The position numbers and the translations under genes are program-made. 64,000 bases of DNA from Atrichornis clamosus (taxonomy: Eukaryota > Chordata > Aves > Passeriformes > Menuridae), in NCBI GenBank assembly GCA_013400975.1, contig WBMZ01014178.1, positions 39,197 through 103,196 on the forward strand, in the 5' to 3' direction. This document shows positions 24,166-37,255 of this stretch, one piece after another. How positions within the stretch are numbered: position 1 is the stretch's first letter; each line of letters opens with the position of its first letter. Under the pieces are notes generated by a model, which did no database searches, had not been told where the DNA came from, and saw only the letters and a list, made by a program, of their open reading frames with translations.

Positions 24166-25569
24166 CCAGCTTCTTCCTGGCAGAAAGGCTGAGCACTTAA
24201 AGCAGCCCAGAAAGCCAGATGGTTTCCTCAGCCCTCCCTGGAGCAACCTCTCCTGGCTGGGTGGGAGGCAGCTCAGCAGAGGGACGTGGTGGAATGAAAC
24301 TTTCATCCCTGCTTCCAAAGGGTGACACTCGTAACACCTTGCCCTGCTCGAGAGGAAGAGAAAAAAATTAACTATTAATGAAAAGCAAAGATCAGTTGGC
24401 CAGTTAAACCATCCAAAAGCAAAGCAGATGCAGAGGGATGACAGTTCCCTGTTTGTCTGCTGGCCAGCTCTGATCCTCAGGATTTCAATTACAAACCTCA
24501 ATGCCTGGAGGTGGCAGGAAAGGCTGAAATTGTTCCACACGGAGTTGCAGCTCAGAGGGAAGAAAATGTATTTATTTTTCCTGATGGGAATGGGGTCACG
24601 GTGATTTCTCCTTGCTGGATTCCTCGCCACGGACACGCTGCAGGGGGAAGTGTGGGTTCTTGTTGGGCTTCCAGGGAATTTGCTTTGAAACCTTCCACAG
24701 TGGCTCTGAAAGTAAGAAAAATGTTCCCATTCATTCATGCTCTGGAGCAAGAGGGAGGGAGAGGAGAAGGAAAGTCCATGGTCAACTGGAATAAATGCAG
24801 CATTGCTGGGATTAGAGGTAGAGGAAAGGCAGGGAGAACCATCATTTTTCACGGGGAAAGAAAAGAACTAAACTTTCAAAGGATTGGGTTTGCCAGTGCT
24901 CAGTGCAGCCTTTTTAGTTTTATTATTCTAACTGGTTTGAGTTAAAAGTGATCTTTTCAGATTTATTCTGCTCCGTGGGTTTGGATTCCTGGCTGCTAGC
25001 TGGCCACCTCTGAAACACGGGAAAACACACTGGATCAAGCCTCTATCCACGTGCAGAGCAGCCAGTGCAGTTGCTGAAGTGTTTGCAACCCTGAAAAGAT
25101 GGGAGCAATGACATCCCCACCCAGCACAGCTCCTCTCTGCCACGCCTTTTCTCTGTCTTCTGTCTCTCGAGCCAGGTGTGAGGATTAAGTTCCTCTCCTG
25201 ATAATATATTTTTTTTAATTTGCCCAGATCAATGAAGCTTTTCTCCTGCATCAGTGGGTTCTCTGCTGGATGTGTGGGATGGCTCCAGTTTTGGTCATGA
25301 TGGATAGAAGCCACTGGCTTTTTTTAGAGTGTGAACAGGAGTGAATAAACATCAAGAAAAAAGAATTATAGGGTCAGAGATGGGATATTGGATGCACTCT
25401 TCAGCCTCCTCTGTCCATCCTCATCACCCTGGTGAGGAAGTCAGGAGACCAACCAATCTCAGACCATGCTTGGAACCAGGCTCAGCCCTTCTGCCTGGAA
25501 AAATGCCTGGCAAAGCCAGCAATAAAATTCATTTTCTCATCTTGCCAGCAAAAGAGAAACCATTATCCC

Positions 25570-25700
25570 ATTCTTCATAACCATAATTAAGGCAAGATTA
25601 AAAGGGATAATAAAAGTTGACAGTGTTGAAATTATATAGGGTCTGATTAAATGCCTTTATTACAATCCCATTTAACCTGTGCAGGCAACAGGAGGAAAAA
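25570..25700. promoter_or_regulatory. AT-rich block, possible enhancer
   Basis: Contains 'cataaccataattaaggcaa', 'gattaaaagggataataaaa', 'gttgacagtgttgaaattat' and 'gtctgattaaatgcctttat', then 'tacaatcccatttaacctg'. ATTAA cores recur about every 20-40 bp along with a TGACAG (TALE/MEIS-type) core. The combination of TGACAG with TAAT cores is common in developmental enhancers. It remains a sequence impression. Confidence 0.28.
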
Positions 25701-28427
25701 TTCTGTGTGCAAAAACCTGAATTACCTCTCACAAACTGAGCTCGGCATTGATCTTACCTTCTGCAAGGACCTAATTATATCTACATATGCATATATTTAT
25801 ATTTTTTAAAAACCCATGCAGGTAAACTTTCCTGTATTTCTAGGCATTGAGGCTTGCACGAAAAGTATCACCACATGATTATTTTTTTTAATGATTAATT
25901 TCTCCAGGAATGACTTAGACTCTGATGCTGATCTTTACAAACACATTCCCATTTAATTTCACACATGTTGTCCAATGTATATTGGAAAGATATTGCCAAT
26001 GGAAGTGACAACACCTGGCAGTAAAATCTCACCCACTGAGCAGCTTCTTGCCCGGGTTTTGTTTTCAGCAAGTTTATTAATAATTAATTGAATAAAAGAA
26101 GAAATTCCCAATAAATCAAACATTAATTCTTATAATAAACATATTGTTATTCTGAGCCCTTCTAAGGACCAAGGCATCAGAGAGGGGTGTTTTTGTTAAC
26201 TTGTAAAGAAGGTGGGGATGGCGGACTCTGTAGAATTTTGGTTCTCAAAAAAAAGTTGGAAAATTCAGTTCTTCAAAGAAGTTGGACAAGGTGATCCAAC
26301 ACCTTAAATCACCTCCACTGCACAGGCTCCCATCCAGCTAAAATTTTGTCAGTAGTTTTTCCACTGGGTTGTGTCCTGTAGGGAAATCTTTCCTGAAAAG
26401 AAGAACTTCCCTCGTGTCTGCACACATTCCCAGCTGGGATCAGCCAAAGCCCTGTGCTCGTGCACACCTGGGGTGACTGACACCCATCACTCCGAAAGGA
26501 AGTGGCTCCTTCTTTGGGGAATGGAGAGGTCTTGCTGCAAATGCAAGAATTAAGGACAGCTTGGAGGGAAGAGGAGTGGAGCAGAATCCTCTTTAAAAGG
26601 AGTCTGGCAGAGCCAAACCAGGTTTATCTGAGGCAGTGCCAGGGGCACACTGGATGGGGCTGGAGAGGGCAATGGTGAGGAGATGAGGCTTCTCTCCGAG
26701 GGGTGGAGCTGGATTTTACACTCACTGCTCCATCCATCCGTGTCGTGCAATGAGGAAAAACGGGATAGCGCCATCCACGTGCTCCTCACGGCCCTGAGTG
26801 CAAGCCATGAAGTCAGGGAGGAACCGTCCACGGGCCTTGGGAAGGCCGGGCGAGGCCCCTTGGGCCGTGCTGTTGTCAGGGAGATGGTCAGTGCCTGCCT
26901 TGACCCCACGGCAAACTTCACACTGGCCGTGCTAACGGGGAGGCAGATTCCCAGGAGGGTCCTTCATGTGTCTGTCACCGCTGTCCCCAGGCCATTCCCG
27001 CCAGGCACGGACAGGGATGCTGCTCTCCGATGGCTCCTAAGGGTGGGATTATCCCTTTACATGGATCTGATCCTGCTCCAGGTCACGCCAGCAGCAGGGA
27101 GCAAGGGAAGTGCTGGCAAGTGGGAGAATTAGCCCTGGATGCACATTGCAATTTTTGCTTTTTTGCTTAAAAACTAACACTCTGCGTTTTGTGAGTTGGA
27201 ACGTTGCAAAAAAAAAACCAACATAAAAGCTCAGAAATCAAAGGTTTCCTGTTATAAATAATCTTGTATCCCTCAGGCATTGAAGGGGAAAATATAGCCA
27301 AGATTAGATTAAAAGATTTTGGGGGCTTTTTGTGGTTATTTTTTAATTTAGGAAAAAAAATCTAAAAATAACTTTGGTTGGTGGGAGGTCGAGGTGAATG
27401 TTTCTTTGCAGTTGTTTCAGAATATGTTTATTAGGAGAGAGGGTCAGTTTGTCTTTCTGGCACAGACATTCAAAACCCGTGTGTCTCCACCTCCAGGGAT
27501 CCCAAATCTCCTGCCAATGGGGTTTCTTTTTCCAGAATGAAAATTTCACCCTGGCAAACACACAGTAAAAAGCTGCAGTATTCGTTCTCTCGAAAAACCA
27601 GTTGCGAGCCATGAGGAACTTTAAATCAGTGGAAACAGAGCTGAGAGCCAAAAGTGCTCAAGGGGTTTTAGGTATAAATATGCTGATTTTATCCAACATT
27701 ACATGTCTGCACTCAAATTTGCCATTTTTTTCCCAGTGACAGCAAAGAGGGCAGTGAATATTTGGACCACTTTGTACTCTTGGTACCCAAAACACCCCTA
27801 GGGCAATGGTTTTTTTATCACATACAATGATGAAATGTAAAAAAAACCCCATTATTTATTTTAGAATCACAGCCTGAACATTTAATTTGAAATTTCCACC
27901 TTCTAAGCAATAATGAGCAATTGTTCCTCACGACCTTAATCCGCCATTCACAGATTAAATGTTTATCAAATTTTCTTCTTCTCTTTTTTCCTTCCTCTTC
28001 TTCCAAGTTTTGATTCAGGATTTACTCCAAGGGTAAAAAAGCTGAGTGCCATTGAATGTTATCTGCTGCTTTTTTTCATTTATACATACAGTAGGATTTT
28101 CCTTTAGAAAATCACTATAGAAGATATTAGTTCTGGGAATATATTTGCTATCACGAAAATCACCACATTGCCAATCTGTTTCCTTTAATAAATATGAATT
28201 AAAATATCTGCTGGTTTGAACAGCATCTTCTTCCTATCCCTTTATAAACACTCTATGGATGAAGGCATGTGCAACCTGAGTTGGGAAAAGTGTTGGTGCA
28301 TCCTGGGAAGGATGGGAGAGTGGTTCTCATCCTTCTGGTCTGATGGCACAGAAGGAAGAGTTTTGACCATTAATGAAACACATCCACTGCCCCAAGGCTG
28401 TGTTACACCTGCAGCTGCCACGGTGTG

Positions 28428-28500
28428 GTTGGGTTAATTAAAAGGGCTGATTAAACACATTCCTGCTATAAATAGTGTCAAAGAGCTTTTTTTTCCCATC
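28428..28500. promoter_or_regulatory. TAAT block with a MEF2-type site
   Basis: 'ggttgggttaattaaaaggg', 'ctgattaaacacattcctg' and 'ctataaatagtgtcaaagag' sit within 70 bp. CTATAAATAG at 28466-28475 matches the MEF2 consensus YTAWWWWTAR exactly on both strands. CATTCC at about 28458-28463 matches a TEAD (MCAT) core. Homeodomain, MEF2 and TEAD sites together would suit a muscle or heart enhancer, but activity is inferred. Confidence 0.3.
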
Positions 28501-31500
28501 TTGACCACTTGCAGAGACTCTTGATTCACAGTCAAATCCCCTCCTGCCTGATCCCAGTGGAAGGCACCAAGCCAAATATTCATGACTTAGAATCAGGAGG
28601 AGGAAAAGACGAGGAAGAACTGAACTCAAGCCAACATTTTCTAAACTTTCAGGGTTTTTCATGGTGACCAAATTCTTGTTTCCTTTGCCTCTGAATCTCT
28701 GTAGGTTTGTAATTTGAAGGCACAAGGTGCTGAGATTTTAGCCATTGTAGAATGGCTGTGACTGGCAGGGATTTTCCTTCCCTTGTCTTAATGGAAATTA
28801 TTCCAGTTGTGTAGATAACAGCAGAAACGAGTGTCCTTAGATTTTTTTCTGGACTACCTCCAAAATGTTTTGGTAGAATAATGTTTCTCTTTTATTTCCA
28901 GGTTTTATTGCATTGTAGATAATATAAAATTAAATAAACTTGTCTCACTCCTTTGGTCTGCACATCTTTGGATCTCCCATTTCCATGAAAATCAAGGGAA
29001 AAACACACACGTAGGGTCAGAGTCTCGTTTCATATCAAATTTGCTCACAGCTAATTGAATTGCAGGGAATGTGTAAGAATTCTGCAAAAGGAATTTCTGG
29101 AGAGAACTACCTGAACATGTCTGGAGATAAATTTTCAGTGGGTGTAAAAACCAGCATGTGTTCTCAGAAGAATATTTACCCTTCCATGTTTTCTTTCCTT
29201 TTTTGAAGCTGACAAATACACAAGGAAAGCAGCTTGAAGCAATTTTAGCAAGCTCTTTGCTGGTGAAAATTTAAAAACAATAAGGGCATGTGCCAGTTTG
29301 TTGGACTGAATTACCTCGTGATACTAAATCCAAAGAAAGAAATTCTCCTTGGTAAAATGACCTGGTGTAAATTTTTTTAGATCTTGCACATTAGACCCAC
29401 AGCCAGGTTATGCTGTCATTCTTTATGACACAGCTGCCACAGCAAGCTATTAATAAAAGTATTAATAGTTAGAATAATAATAATTCCCAGCAAACCATAT
29501 GATATGTGAATATTAGAACACATGATGTGAAAATGCAGTTGTGTTACTGTAAAAAATCTTGCACACTCCATAGGCACACATATGGTTTCATAATATATCC
29601 TAGATTGCAAAGAACAAATGGAATTTAGGAATGATTTGGTTTACAGTTCCCTTAAGTAACATTATCTTGTTAAAGACATTAACCTCAGGCCTTTACTGTT
29701 ATATATTTGCTTTTATTGTTTTCATCCTGGGGAGCAACCTGTAGGAGAGACACTCAACAGGAAAAGAAGGTTCAAAGGGCATCAAAACATTGATTTTCAA
29801 GATGGCTGAACAGCTGTCTTGGGAGCACTGTGCAATTATGAAAAACAGACATCTCTGTTTAGCCTCCCTTATTATTAAAGATCTTCCCATCCCTTCCCAG
29901 CACTAATACCTGGGGTAAGATTTAGCTTGGCATCGTTGATTGTCCTCTACAGGCTCCAGTGCTCCCACTAAACAGAATTTAACGGGGTGAAATAAATTCT
30001 CAGGTGAGCCACATCCAACCCAGTGCTGGCAGAAAGAGTGAGAATGGGTCAAACAGCCTTTCCCCGAAAGATTTCCCCCAACACAGCTGTAATGATCTAT
30101 GTGGGATTTGTTCTTTCTATTTACCCCTGGGGCTTTTATCCCATGTTTGTTTGCTGTGGGTTTCTGGGTTAAGCATGCACAATTAAAAGAATAAACTTTA
30201 AGAATGACATTTCCATTTAAGTTTCTTGACGAGTCCATTTTAAAAACCCTCTGGAAGCCTCTGCATGTGCTCTCCAGAATTGTTCCTATTCCTGAAAACA
30301 GGTGTTCTTCCTTGCTGTCTCTTCTCCCTGCTGAAGGTGAAAGGAACTTTTTTAATGCCTCTGGCAAACCCTCCTTTGCCTGTCTGGGGGCAAATTATCT
30401 CTCATGATGAGCTGTGTTGTTTCCAGAGCTCTTGCCACAGCTTCTCACCTGTGAGCTGAGGGTGGGGAAAGGCTCTGTGGTCCCAAATGCATCATCCCCT
30501 CAGGCTCAGCTTTGCAAATGCTCTGAGCAGAGAGGTTTTAAACCCTCTCGGGCTGGGGGTGTGCCCGCAAGTGCAAATCTCTGCTGGCTCCTCAGTCCCC
30601 TGCCCTGAGTGCTTTGACCAAGGCACAGCACCGAGCTCAGAGGTGGGGGCACTTTGCGTCTCACAGGCTGAGGATGAGGGAGCTGGGCTGTCCATGGAAT
30701 GCTCCTCCCCCAGGGAAAACCAGGAAAACAGAGGTGACGCCAAAAGAGATGAAACCATGAGAATGGGAGAATATGGGGAAAACCCAGCTGCTCCCAAGGG
30801 AAGAAGAGAGAAAAGAACACTGTAAAATATATACGTTCTTTGAGTTCCATTACTCAAAGAGAACTCCAAGTTCCAGGATTGCTTTCCCAAACAAAGCAGC
30901 TTCCTCTGGAAAGATCTTGATACACAGCTGCCCCAGACGCAACAACTTTCATGCTCTTGCCTCAAGGTTTCCAATCTGGGGCAGCTTTTTCGTGGAGTCA
31001 CTGCTTCAGAGGTCATTTTGAGTATGTGATGCTTTTTTTTTTTTCCATTTGCAGTTGTCCTCTTTCAGTTAAGGCAGAGACTCCATCAAGTGACATCCCT
31101 TCAGGAGGTCACAGCACACAGCTCACAGGAACAAGCAGGCTCTTCAGATTTCTACCAGCTCTCATTTCAGGCTACTCGCAAGCTCAAGCACCAACCTCTT
31201 TAATCAGTTACAGATGAAGGGTTATTTCTTTCCCATGACCACAAGAGATAGAGACTGATTTAAAAAAAAAAGTACAAATGGCTGAAACTGTGGGTTCTGG
31301 AACAGAAAGAAGCAGCTGAGATGTCCTGTCAAATGGTGTTGCTGTTACTGCCTCTGCTGGAGTGAGTGTTTGGGGCTCTGTCTTCCCTGCTGTTCCCCAA
31401 GGATGTAATTAGGATGCAGCACCGTAGGTCTCTGTTTGTGGAGTTTCCTGGAGGCCAGCAGCTGTCCAAGGACTTTTCTTTTTGTCTTTTCAATAGTCTG

Positions 31501-32859
31501 AGAATTGGGAGTTTACAGCTTTTCCTTACTGTCACAACAATTTGCCGCGGAGAGAAAAGGAACAAATCCCGTGGCAAATGATGAGGGGAAAAAAAATCCA
31601 TATTTATTCTGCATTGATTATGAATGAAGATGTGTTTCCGAAGGCAGAGATGAATAATTGTGCAGTCAGAAGCCAGTGCTGTGTTTAAAAGATACGTCCA
31701 CAGCGTTTAACAACATTCTGCCTTTTAAAACATTGAATTGTGGTTTTGTCAATGAATGGCATTATTTCTACCTTACAAAATGCTAAATAAGCTGGAATAC
31801 AAAGATCCAGGAATGGTGCATTCAGATGTATGAAGTCATCAAAATCCCTTTTCCCCCCATTTATCCAGCATGCTCTGATCACTTTTTTCCAACGTGCTTA
31901 GAACGAAACTTGAGGATTGTGTTGTTGGATGCTGACTGGTGGAAAATTGGTTGTTTAAATTCCAGGAAATGTCTGATTTTTCAACTACGACTGGTTTGTA
32001 ATTAAGGAAGAATCCAGCTGTCAGCCAGGGGAGGAGTTATGAAATGTTAAAATTGCTGGGGGCGATGGAGAACAATTAACATTCTCAGCCGTCGGGTCGT
32101 GGTTATGGTCACCAAATTCTGGGCTCTGTACCTTGCACATGCTCGTGGCCTGTCCCATTGAGGGGTCCCAAGGGACTTGTACATGAGTAGAGAACATTTT
32201 ATTACTGCAGCCTTTCTGGGGTCAGCAAAAAGTCATGGAGTCCCGGAGTTTCTTCTCCTTGAAGTCCACTATCAAAGGTTTGGTGCCAAGTGAGTCAGGT
32301 GATGAGCTTCAGCCCAGCTCTGCTGGCTTCAGTGGCTTCAGTGGGAAGTGCAGCCACTGAGGACCTGACACAGTGGCCTTGGTGGGAGTGGGGTTATGGA
32401 AAAGTAGTTCAAGATTTGACATCAGCCCAGGCAAAGCTGCGTGTTGTGGTCCAAAGGCTCGGGGACCAGAGCCAAGCTGGGCTCTTGCTGCTGTTGTGCT
32501 GGGAGGAGGAGCTGGAGGAGGAAGGTGAAGGCAGAGAGAAAGACACAAGGTTACGGTGGGGTTGGCACAAATAAAACTTCTGCTCAACTGGGCTGGGCCA
32601 GACTTGTGATTCTGCACAGCTTCTGGTAGGACCATCTGGGCAAGACCAGATCATCTGCCGTTAGTGCTTGAATTCGGGTTACAGCGCCTGGTTCTGTGTT
32701 CAGTCCGTGGAAACCACTGAAAGACACAGAACCGTGGAGCTCAATCCAAAGGCAGCCAACCTACCCAGCAGGAATTTGTAAGAAGCAGTTTGGGGAGATA
32801 TTATCTTATTCTGGACTGTGACTGTTCTTGTTTTCTTAGTCTGTACATCCAGCTTGGAT

Positions 32860-33000
32860 TTCTAACAGCCCAGTAATCAACCTGAATGTATTGACACATT
32901 TGGAACTGTGGCTTATTTCAATCTGCCTTTGCATTTGTCCAATTTTGTGTTATTTATAACGCTTTGGCGCTAATGTGTTGTGCCCACATGCCTGGAGTGA
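32860..33000. promoter_or_regulatory. AT-rich block, possible conserved element
   Basis: Contains 'cccagtaatcaacctgaatg', 'tattgacacatttggaactg', 'tttgcatttgtccaatttt' and 'gttatttataacgctttggc' then 'gctaatgtgttgtgccc'. TAATCA, a TTTGCAT octamer-like core, CCAAT in reverse and TTTATAA are packed in 130 bp. 'ttataacgctttggcgcta' is unusual and of mixed composition, which raises the chance that it is constrained. Confidence 0.27.
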
Positions 33001-33202
33001 GAAGCCAGCCTTGTGAGATACAAGATACACTCATCTCCTGTCAGCTTTAAAAGGTACTGGCTGGAGGACAAAGCAGCTTGGAAGAAGTTTTGATATTATC
33101 TGAAAAGTCAAAAAAAATGTGTTATAGTTGGAAACAATCAGCAGAGATAATGCTGGGCTCCGGGAGGTGGAAAAGAAGCAGCCAAAAGGTGACTTTGAGG
33201 GA

Positions 33203-33216
33203 GTGTGTGTGTGTGT
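33203..33216. repeat. (GT)7 microsatellite
   Basis: Fourteen bases of uninterrupted GT. A short simple repeat that could be polymorphic. No other function apparent. Confidence 0.9.
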
Positions 33217-34364
33217 AAATACAGAGAGCACAGGGTGTTGGGAATGATGGTTGCTGCCTGGGACAGCGAGGAATCCATGGACAGGCTGGGAAAGGGGAGA
33301 AAGTCATGTGAGTGCTGCTCTGCTGCTCTCGTTGCCCAAGTTGGATGTTAGTTACAGGGAAGCTCAAGCCAGCAAGTTGGATCCGAGCACCCTTGTCCAG
33401 ATCCAAGTTTCATCTGCCTGATTTTCTCTGTGTTTATGTGGGAACGCCTTGGCCAGTGTCAGCACTTCTTGAAATGTTACAAAATCAGGGGAAGCGGGAT
33501 CAAATTTGGCCCAAACTGATCCATAGTGACTCAACCCTACAACACTGGGTTAGGAACTCAAAGGTGAACTCATGGTCATGTTCCCTCCTGCTGGTTCTGA
33601 GGTGTTTGGACCACGGGGCACCCAGTCATTCCTGTTGTCCCTTGAGAATCTCCCACGGGAGGACTGGACCTACAGGGGGTGTGCTGGATTCCCCTCATTG
33701 CTCTGTTCAGTTCATCCAAGTGAAATCCCCAAGACAGGATGGGATTACTTTTCCACTCCTGTGCAGGAAACAGCATCAAGAACTCTGAGCCAGGGCAAGA
33801 GGCAAATTCTGGGAGCTCAGATTTGACCCTTCTAGAAAACACAGGGTGAGCTGAGAACTTGGGCTCTAAACCTGAATGTGAGCCTTGGCTCAGATCTACT
33901 GATACCAGTCCTATCTCTCTTTTGGGGCTGACATAAATATTTAAGAGTGCTCAGCTGTGTGTTTTGGTAAGGAATATGTATAGTTTTGGATAAGAAGATG
34001 AGTCACGATTATGAGAGAGTGCCTGGCTGTTACTGGAACACTGTAGAGCAGTTATATTGAGTCTATATTAAGGAACAAGATGAATAATTATTTAAAGATG
34101 AAAAGCCACATTTCTTCATAAAGAGAAAATGTTAAGAGCTCTGTGACTTTACTGTCTCCTTTCCAACACGAAGAGTTTCACAGGAAAGGATTGATAAAAA
34201 AACAAAAAAAAACCCCAACAAAAGCCCTCAAGAAACAGGGCAGAAAGTGCGTCCTACATGCAGTGCCAGGAAACAAAATAACCATTATTTGCTTCTTAGA
34301 TAGAGATGTTTTGGTAGAAAAGATATAAAGGTGTGAATTGAGAAGAGACTTCTGTGGCCAAGGC

Positions 34365-34745
34365 TTGATGAGTATCTGGAATTGGGATTGTTCAGCCTGG
34401 AGAATAGAAGGCTTTGGAGTGACTTAATTGCAGCCTTCCAGAGCCTGCAAGAAAGATGGAGAGAGACTGTTTATAGGGATGGACAGGACAAGGGGGAATG
34501 GCTTCACACTTACAGAGGGCAGGGTGACATGGGATATTGGGAAGGAATTCTTCCCTGTGAGGGTGGTGAGGCCCTGGCACAGGTTTCCCAGAGCAGCTGT
34601 GGCTGCCTCATNGCAGCTGTGGTCATCCCTGGAAGTGTCCAAGGCCAGGCTGGAGCAACCTGGGATAGTGGGGATGTCCCAGCCCATGGCACGGGGTTGG
34701 GACAAGATGGTCTTTAAAATCCCTTCCAATCCAAACCATTCCACA
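34365..34745 (+). mobile_element. CR1 LINE 3' end, longest copy, with assembly gap
   Basis: Reads 'tgttcagcctggagaataga', 'aggctttggagtgactta', 'gcagccttccagagcctgca', 'gggatattgggaaggaattc', 'ggccctggcacaggtttccc', 'gtccaaggccaggctggagc' and 'cccttccaatccaaaccatt'. This is the sense-strand CR1 3' region, about 380 bp, the longest copy here. An undetermined base sits at 34612, with a 10-base direct repeat (gcagctgtgg) on either side of it. In normal copies that segment occurs once, so the interruption looks like an assembly artefact. It encodes no intact protein. Confidence 0.95.
34593..34622. other. Assembly gap (single N) with flanking duplication
   Basis: 'gcagctgtgg' at 34593-34602 is repeated at 34613-34622, and the N at 34612 lies immediately before the second copy. 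Standard CR1 reads 'gcagctgtggctgccccatccctgg' in one pass. Here it reads through 'ctgcctcat', hits the N, then restarts. This fits two contig ends that overlap but were joined end to end. Confidence 0.75.
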
Positions 34746-36054
34746 ATTTTATTATATATTTTCTAGCCTTTGATAGCTCTAATTTCTGAACGCATGTAAG
34801 TTGTGAGTATCAATTAACTTCATAGGATACAGAAAATTCGTATGAAACAAAAGCTTGGGCATTTCTAACATGAAGTGAGTGCAGAGGCTGCTGTGGGTGA
34901 ACTGGGCACTAAGTGACCACAAATATTTGCTGGTCTGAAGGACAGCTTGACTTTAAATCATATTAATCCTCTGTGTCAACCTGTTCGTCAGGGTAGGAGC
35001 AAAACCAACCCCTTAAAACTGAGTTAGAAAATAAAACAACCCTCCTCCCCCTTCCAACGGAGCAATCCTCAATGCAGCCCGCTGGATTTCCGAGCTTGGA
35101 ACAGGATTTAAAGCAGGGAGATGACATTACACACAGCCTGTCAGCACACACTCCCAGAGCCCAGGCAAAGCAAGACAGCTTTTCTTGTTACAGGTGGAAA
35201 AATGTTTTTGAAGCAAAGCTTTTGGAAGAATTACAACCGCCTGCACAGAGGAAGACGAAATTTTTCTTTGCACTTTATCAGCCGTGTTTCCGATGAGTCC
35301 TGTGGTGTTGGCTTGTCCTCTGGGATGGGATGTCAGATAAACAGGTAGTTTGTGCTTTGCTGGAGCCTTCCTCATCCTTGGCCAGGGAAATACAAGATTT
35401 AGAATAGAGGAGAGCAGGTTCTTCAATAGGTGTAGTTTGGCGTGACTCCACAGTGGGGCTGCGCTGATTTATCCAAGCTGAGAAATCCATGCTGGAATGG
35501 ACAATATTTCTTTGCCTTGCTCCTGGATGGGGTGGGAAAAGGCAAAAAGAAGTCATAAAGAGGATGAAATTGTCATGGTTTTGAACAATGGCCTTGGAAA
35601 TTCCTCTTCTGGTGGCTCGCAGGGAACATCACTCCTCAGCAGAGCGGGAATGGCTTCGGGAGGATGACACACCCTCCTCCAGTTCCACTTTGGAAAAGTC
35701 TGAGCTTGTCTCTTCAATCCCAGTCAGGTGACACAATAAACGAGTCACCAAGCACACCTACTGCTGGTGTCTTCTGCGTTTCACGGGAAGATGCCAAACG
35801 GGAATAAAACTTCCAGCTGCAGACTGCCCTGGACAAGGAGCCTGATCCAGGGGCAGGACAGCAGGAATGTGGTTTCCAGTGCTGGTGCTGCTGTGTCCCT
35901 GGGGGGTGCAGCTTCCATCAAGCCTGGAAGCACCACTGGAGTGGCTGAAACATGGGGCACCTCCTGGGGCATCCTCCCAGAACTGCCAGCAAGCCTGAAC
36001 TGAGATTTGGGTGTCTTTCATCTCTGCTTTGGAGCTCATCCTAAGAGCTTAACT

Positions 36055-36102
36055 TTGATGATCCTTGTGGGGTCCTTCCAGGATATTCTGTGATCCTAAA
36101 CC
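36055..36102 (+). mobile_element. Very short CR1 LINE 3' tail
   Basis: 'tgatgatccttgtggggtcc' followed by 'ttccaggatattctgtgatc' equals the end of a CR1 subfamily whose tail reads 'gatccttgtgggtcccttccaactcaggatattctatgattc'. A few bases of 'ccaactc' have been lost. Only about 48 bp remain. Confidence 0.7.
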
Positions 36103-36159
36103 CATGACTGGCTTGCAGGTGCTCCCTGGCACAGTTCTGGGTGGCTTTGACAAAACTTT

Positions 36160-36290
36160 GGGGGAAAAAAAATGCAAAATAAAAGGCTATGACATAACTG
36201 ATTTAGCTGCCTTAGGTCAGTAATTACTAGAGGTATGGTGTAGGCTATGTTGTGGGAATATATCCATGATTAATCCATGGAATTCACCAC
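36160..36290. promoter_or_regulatory. AT-rich block, possible conserved element
   Basis: Contains 'aaaatgcaaaataaaaggct', 'atgacataactgatttagct', 'gtcagtaattactagagg' and 'atatccatgattaatcc'. A TAATTA palindrome core, an octamer-like ATGCAAAAT and a TAATCC (OTX/PITX-type) core lie within 120 bp. No conservation data. Confidence 0.25.
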
Positions 36291-37255
36291 CACAAGATCC
36301 CGCTGAAGCTGGAGGAGTTACTGATTTCAAACGCAGCCTGCAAGATTATGTGAACACGGTTGTGTTTGATTTGATTAGTTTGAGAAAAACTCAAAACCAC
36401 AGCAGTTTGGATGAAATGAAAGCTTACATGTTTTGGTGCAGGACTGAAACCTGAGCCAAGGGCTATAGGGAAGACAGGGATATATTTGACAGGTTATTCC
36501 ATAACTTCCCAAATTGGGGTTTCTTCTTGGAAGTGTGATACCAGAGAACAGGAAAAACTGCTCCAACCCAGTTTAGGAATTATCTAGGAACACACACACC
36601 TAAACTCCTTCGTTCAGGAGGTAGAAAGCTCTTCCCTGCTTCTTCTCTAACTTCCCAAGCAAAAGCCAGGGATATTTGTTAATGCTTTTGCTTATCACAG
36701 CCTCCCCCCATCAGCAGATCTGTGCCGTGCACTTCAACTTGAACTTGACCACGAGTCACCAGGAGGCTTTGATGGATGGACAGAGAGTCCTTGTGTGTCT
36801 TTTCAAGCCGGTTCCCTTCAACAGGTGTTTGCTGTGTCTGAGGTTACTTTGTTTATATAATCCTTGTTCCATTTGGAAGGATGAAAAATATCACTCGGTT
36901 TTATTGTAAACAGACTTCGCTTCTCTTAAACACTGAAAGGAAAGGTTACAAGATTAGTCACAGGCTTCTCCCCCCACCCCACCACCATCACCTTGCTCTG
37001 CTCGGACTCAAAAAATGCAGCAGATCCAGCAAATCTGCCCTGGTGCTGAGGCTGGAGCGTGGTGTGGGTGTGGGAGAGGGGGGGAAGGCCCCCGGGGGTC
37101 CAGCCCTGCATGGGACACCCTGAGTTGGGCGAGGGGTACTTTGCTACGTGGGGGGTCTCTGGAGCTGCCCAGTGCTGGCTATCAACTTTCAGACACAAGC
37201 TTGGATGAGTGGCCAGGTTTTATCTTCCGTTTGCTGCCAACAAGTCTCATCTTGA

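Larger units (their letters stand above)
24166..34364. other. Long AT-leaning non-coding stretch
   Basis: No gene recognised. A 240-codon minus-strand frame at 24130-24852 and a 149-codon plus-strand frame at 26683-27132 have no known domain. AT-rich sequence dominates 25570-26170 and 27140-29890. Present are T/A runs (27208-27216, 31033-31044, about 31262-31271), a (GT)7 microsatellite (33203-33216), a MEF2-like site (28466-28475) and candidate enhancer blocks at 25570-25700, 28120-28220, 28428-28500 and 32860-33000. No recognisable transposon lies in these 10 kb. Confidence 0.6.

Noticed and set aside
24130..24852. 240-codon minus-strand frame
   Set aside because: It overlaps a CR1 fragment at its end and a 144-codon plus-strand frame. 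No recognisable domain.
25360..25440. Possible minus-strand CR1 end ('gaattatagggtcagagatg')
   Set aside because: Resemblance stops after a few bases, with no 'ttggaagggacc' or later CR1 words.
34190..34215. A-rich run before the 34-kb CR1 as a possible retroposed poly-A tail
   Set aside because: No recognisable transcript-derived sequence precedes it and no target duplication is visible.
34382..34717. Frames containing an unknown residue
   Set aside because: They lie entirely in a CR1 3' end and the unknown residue comes from the N at 34612.
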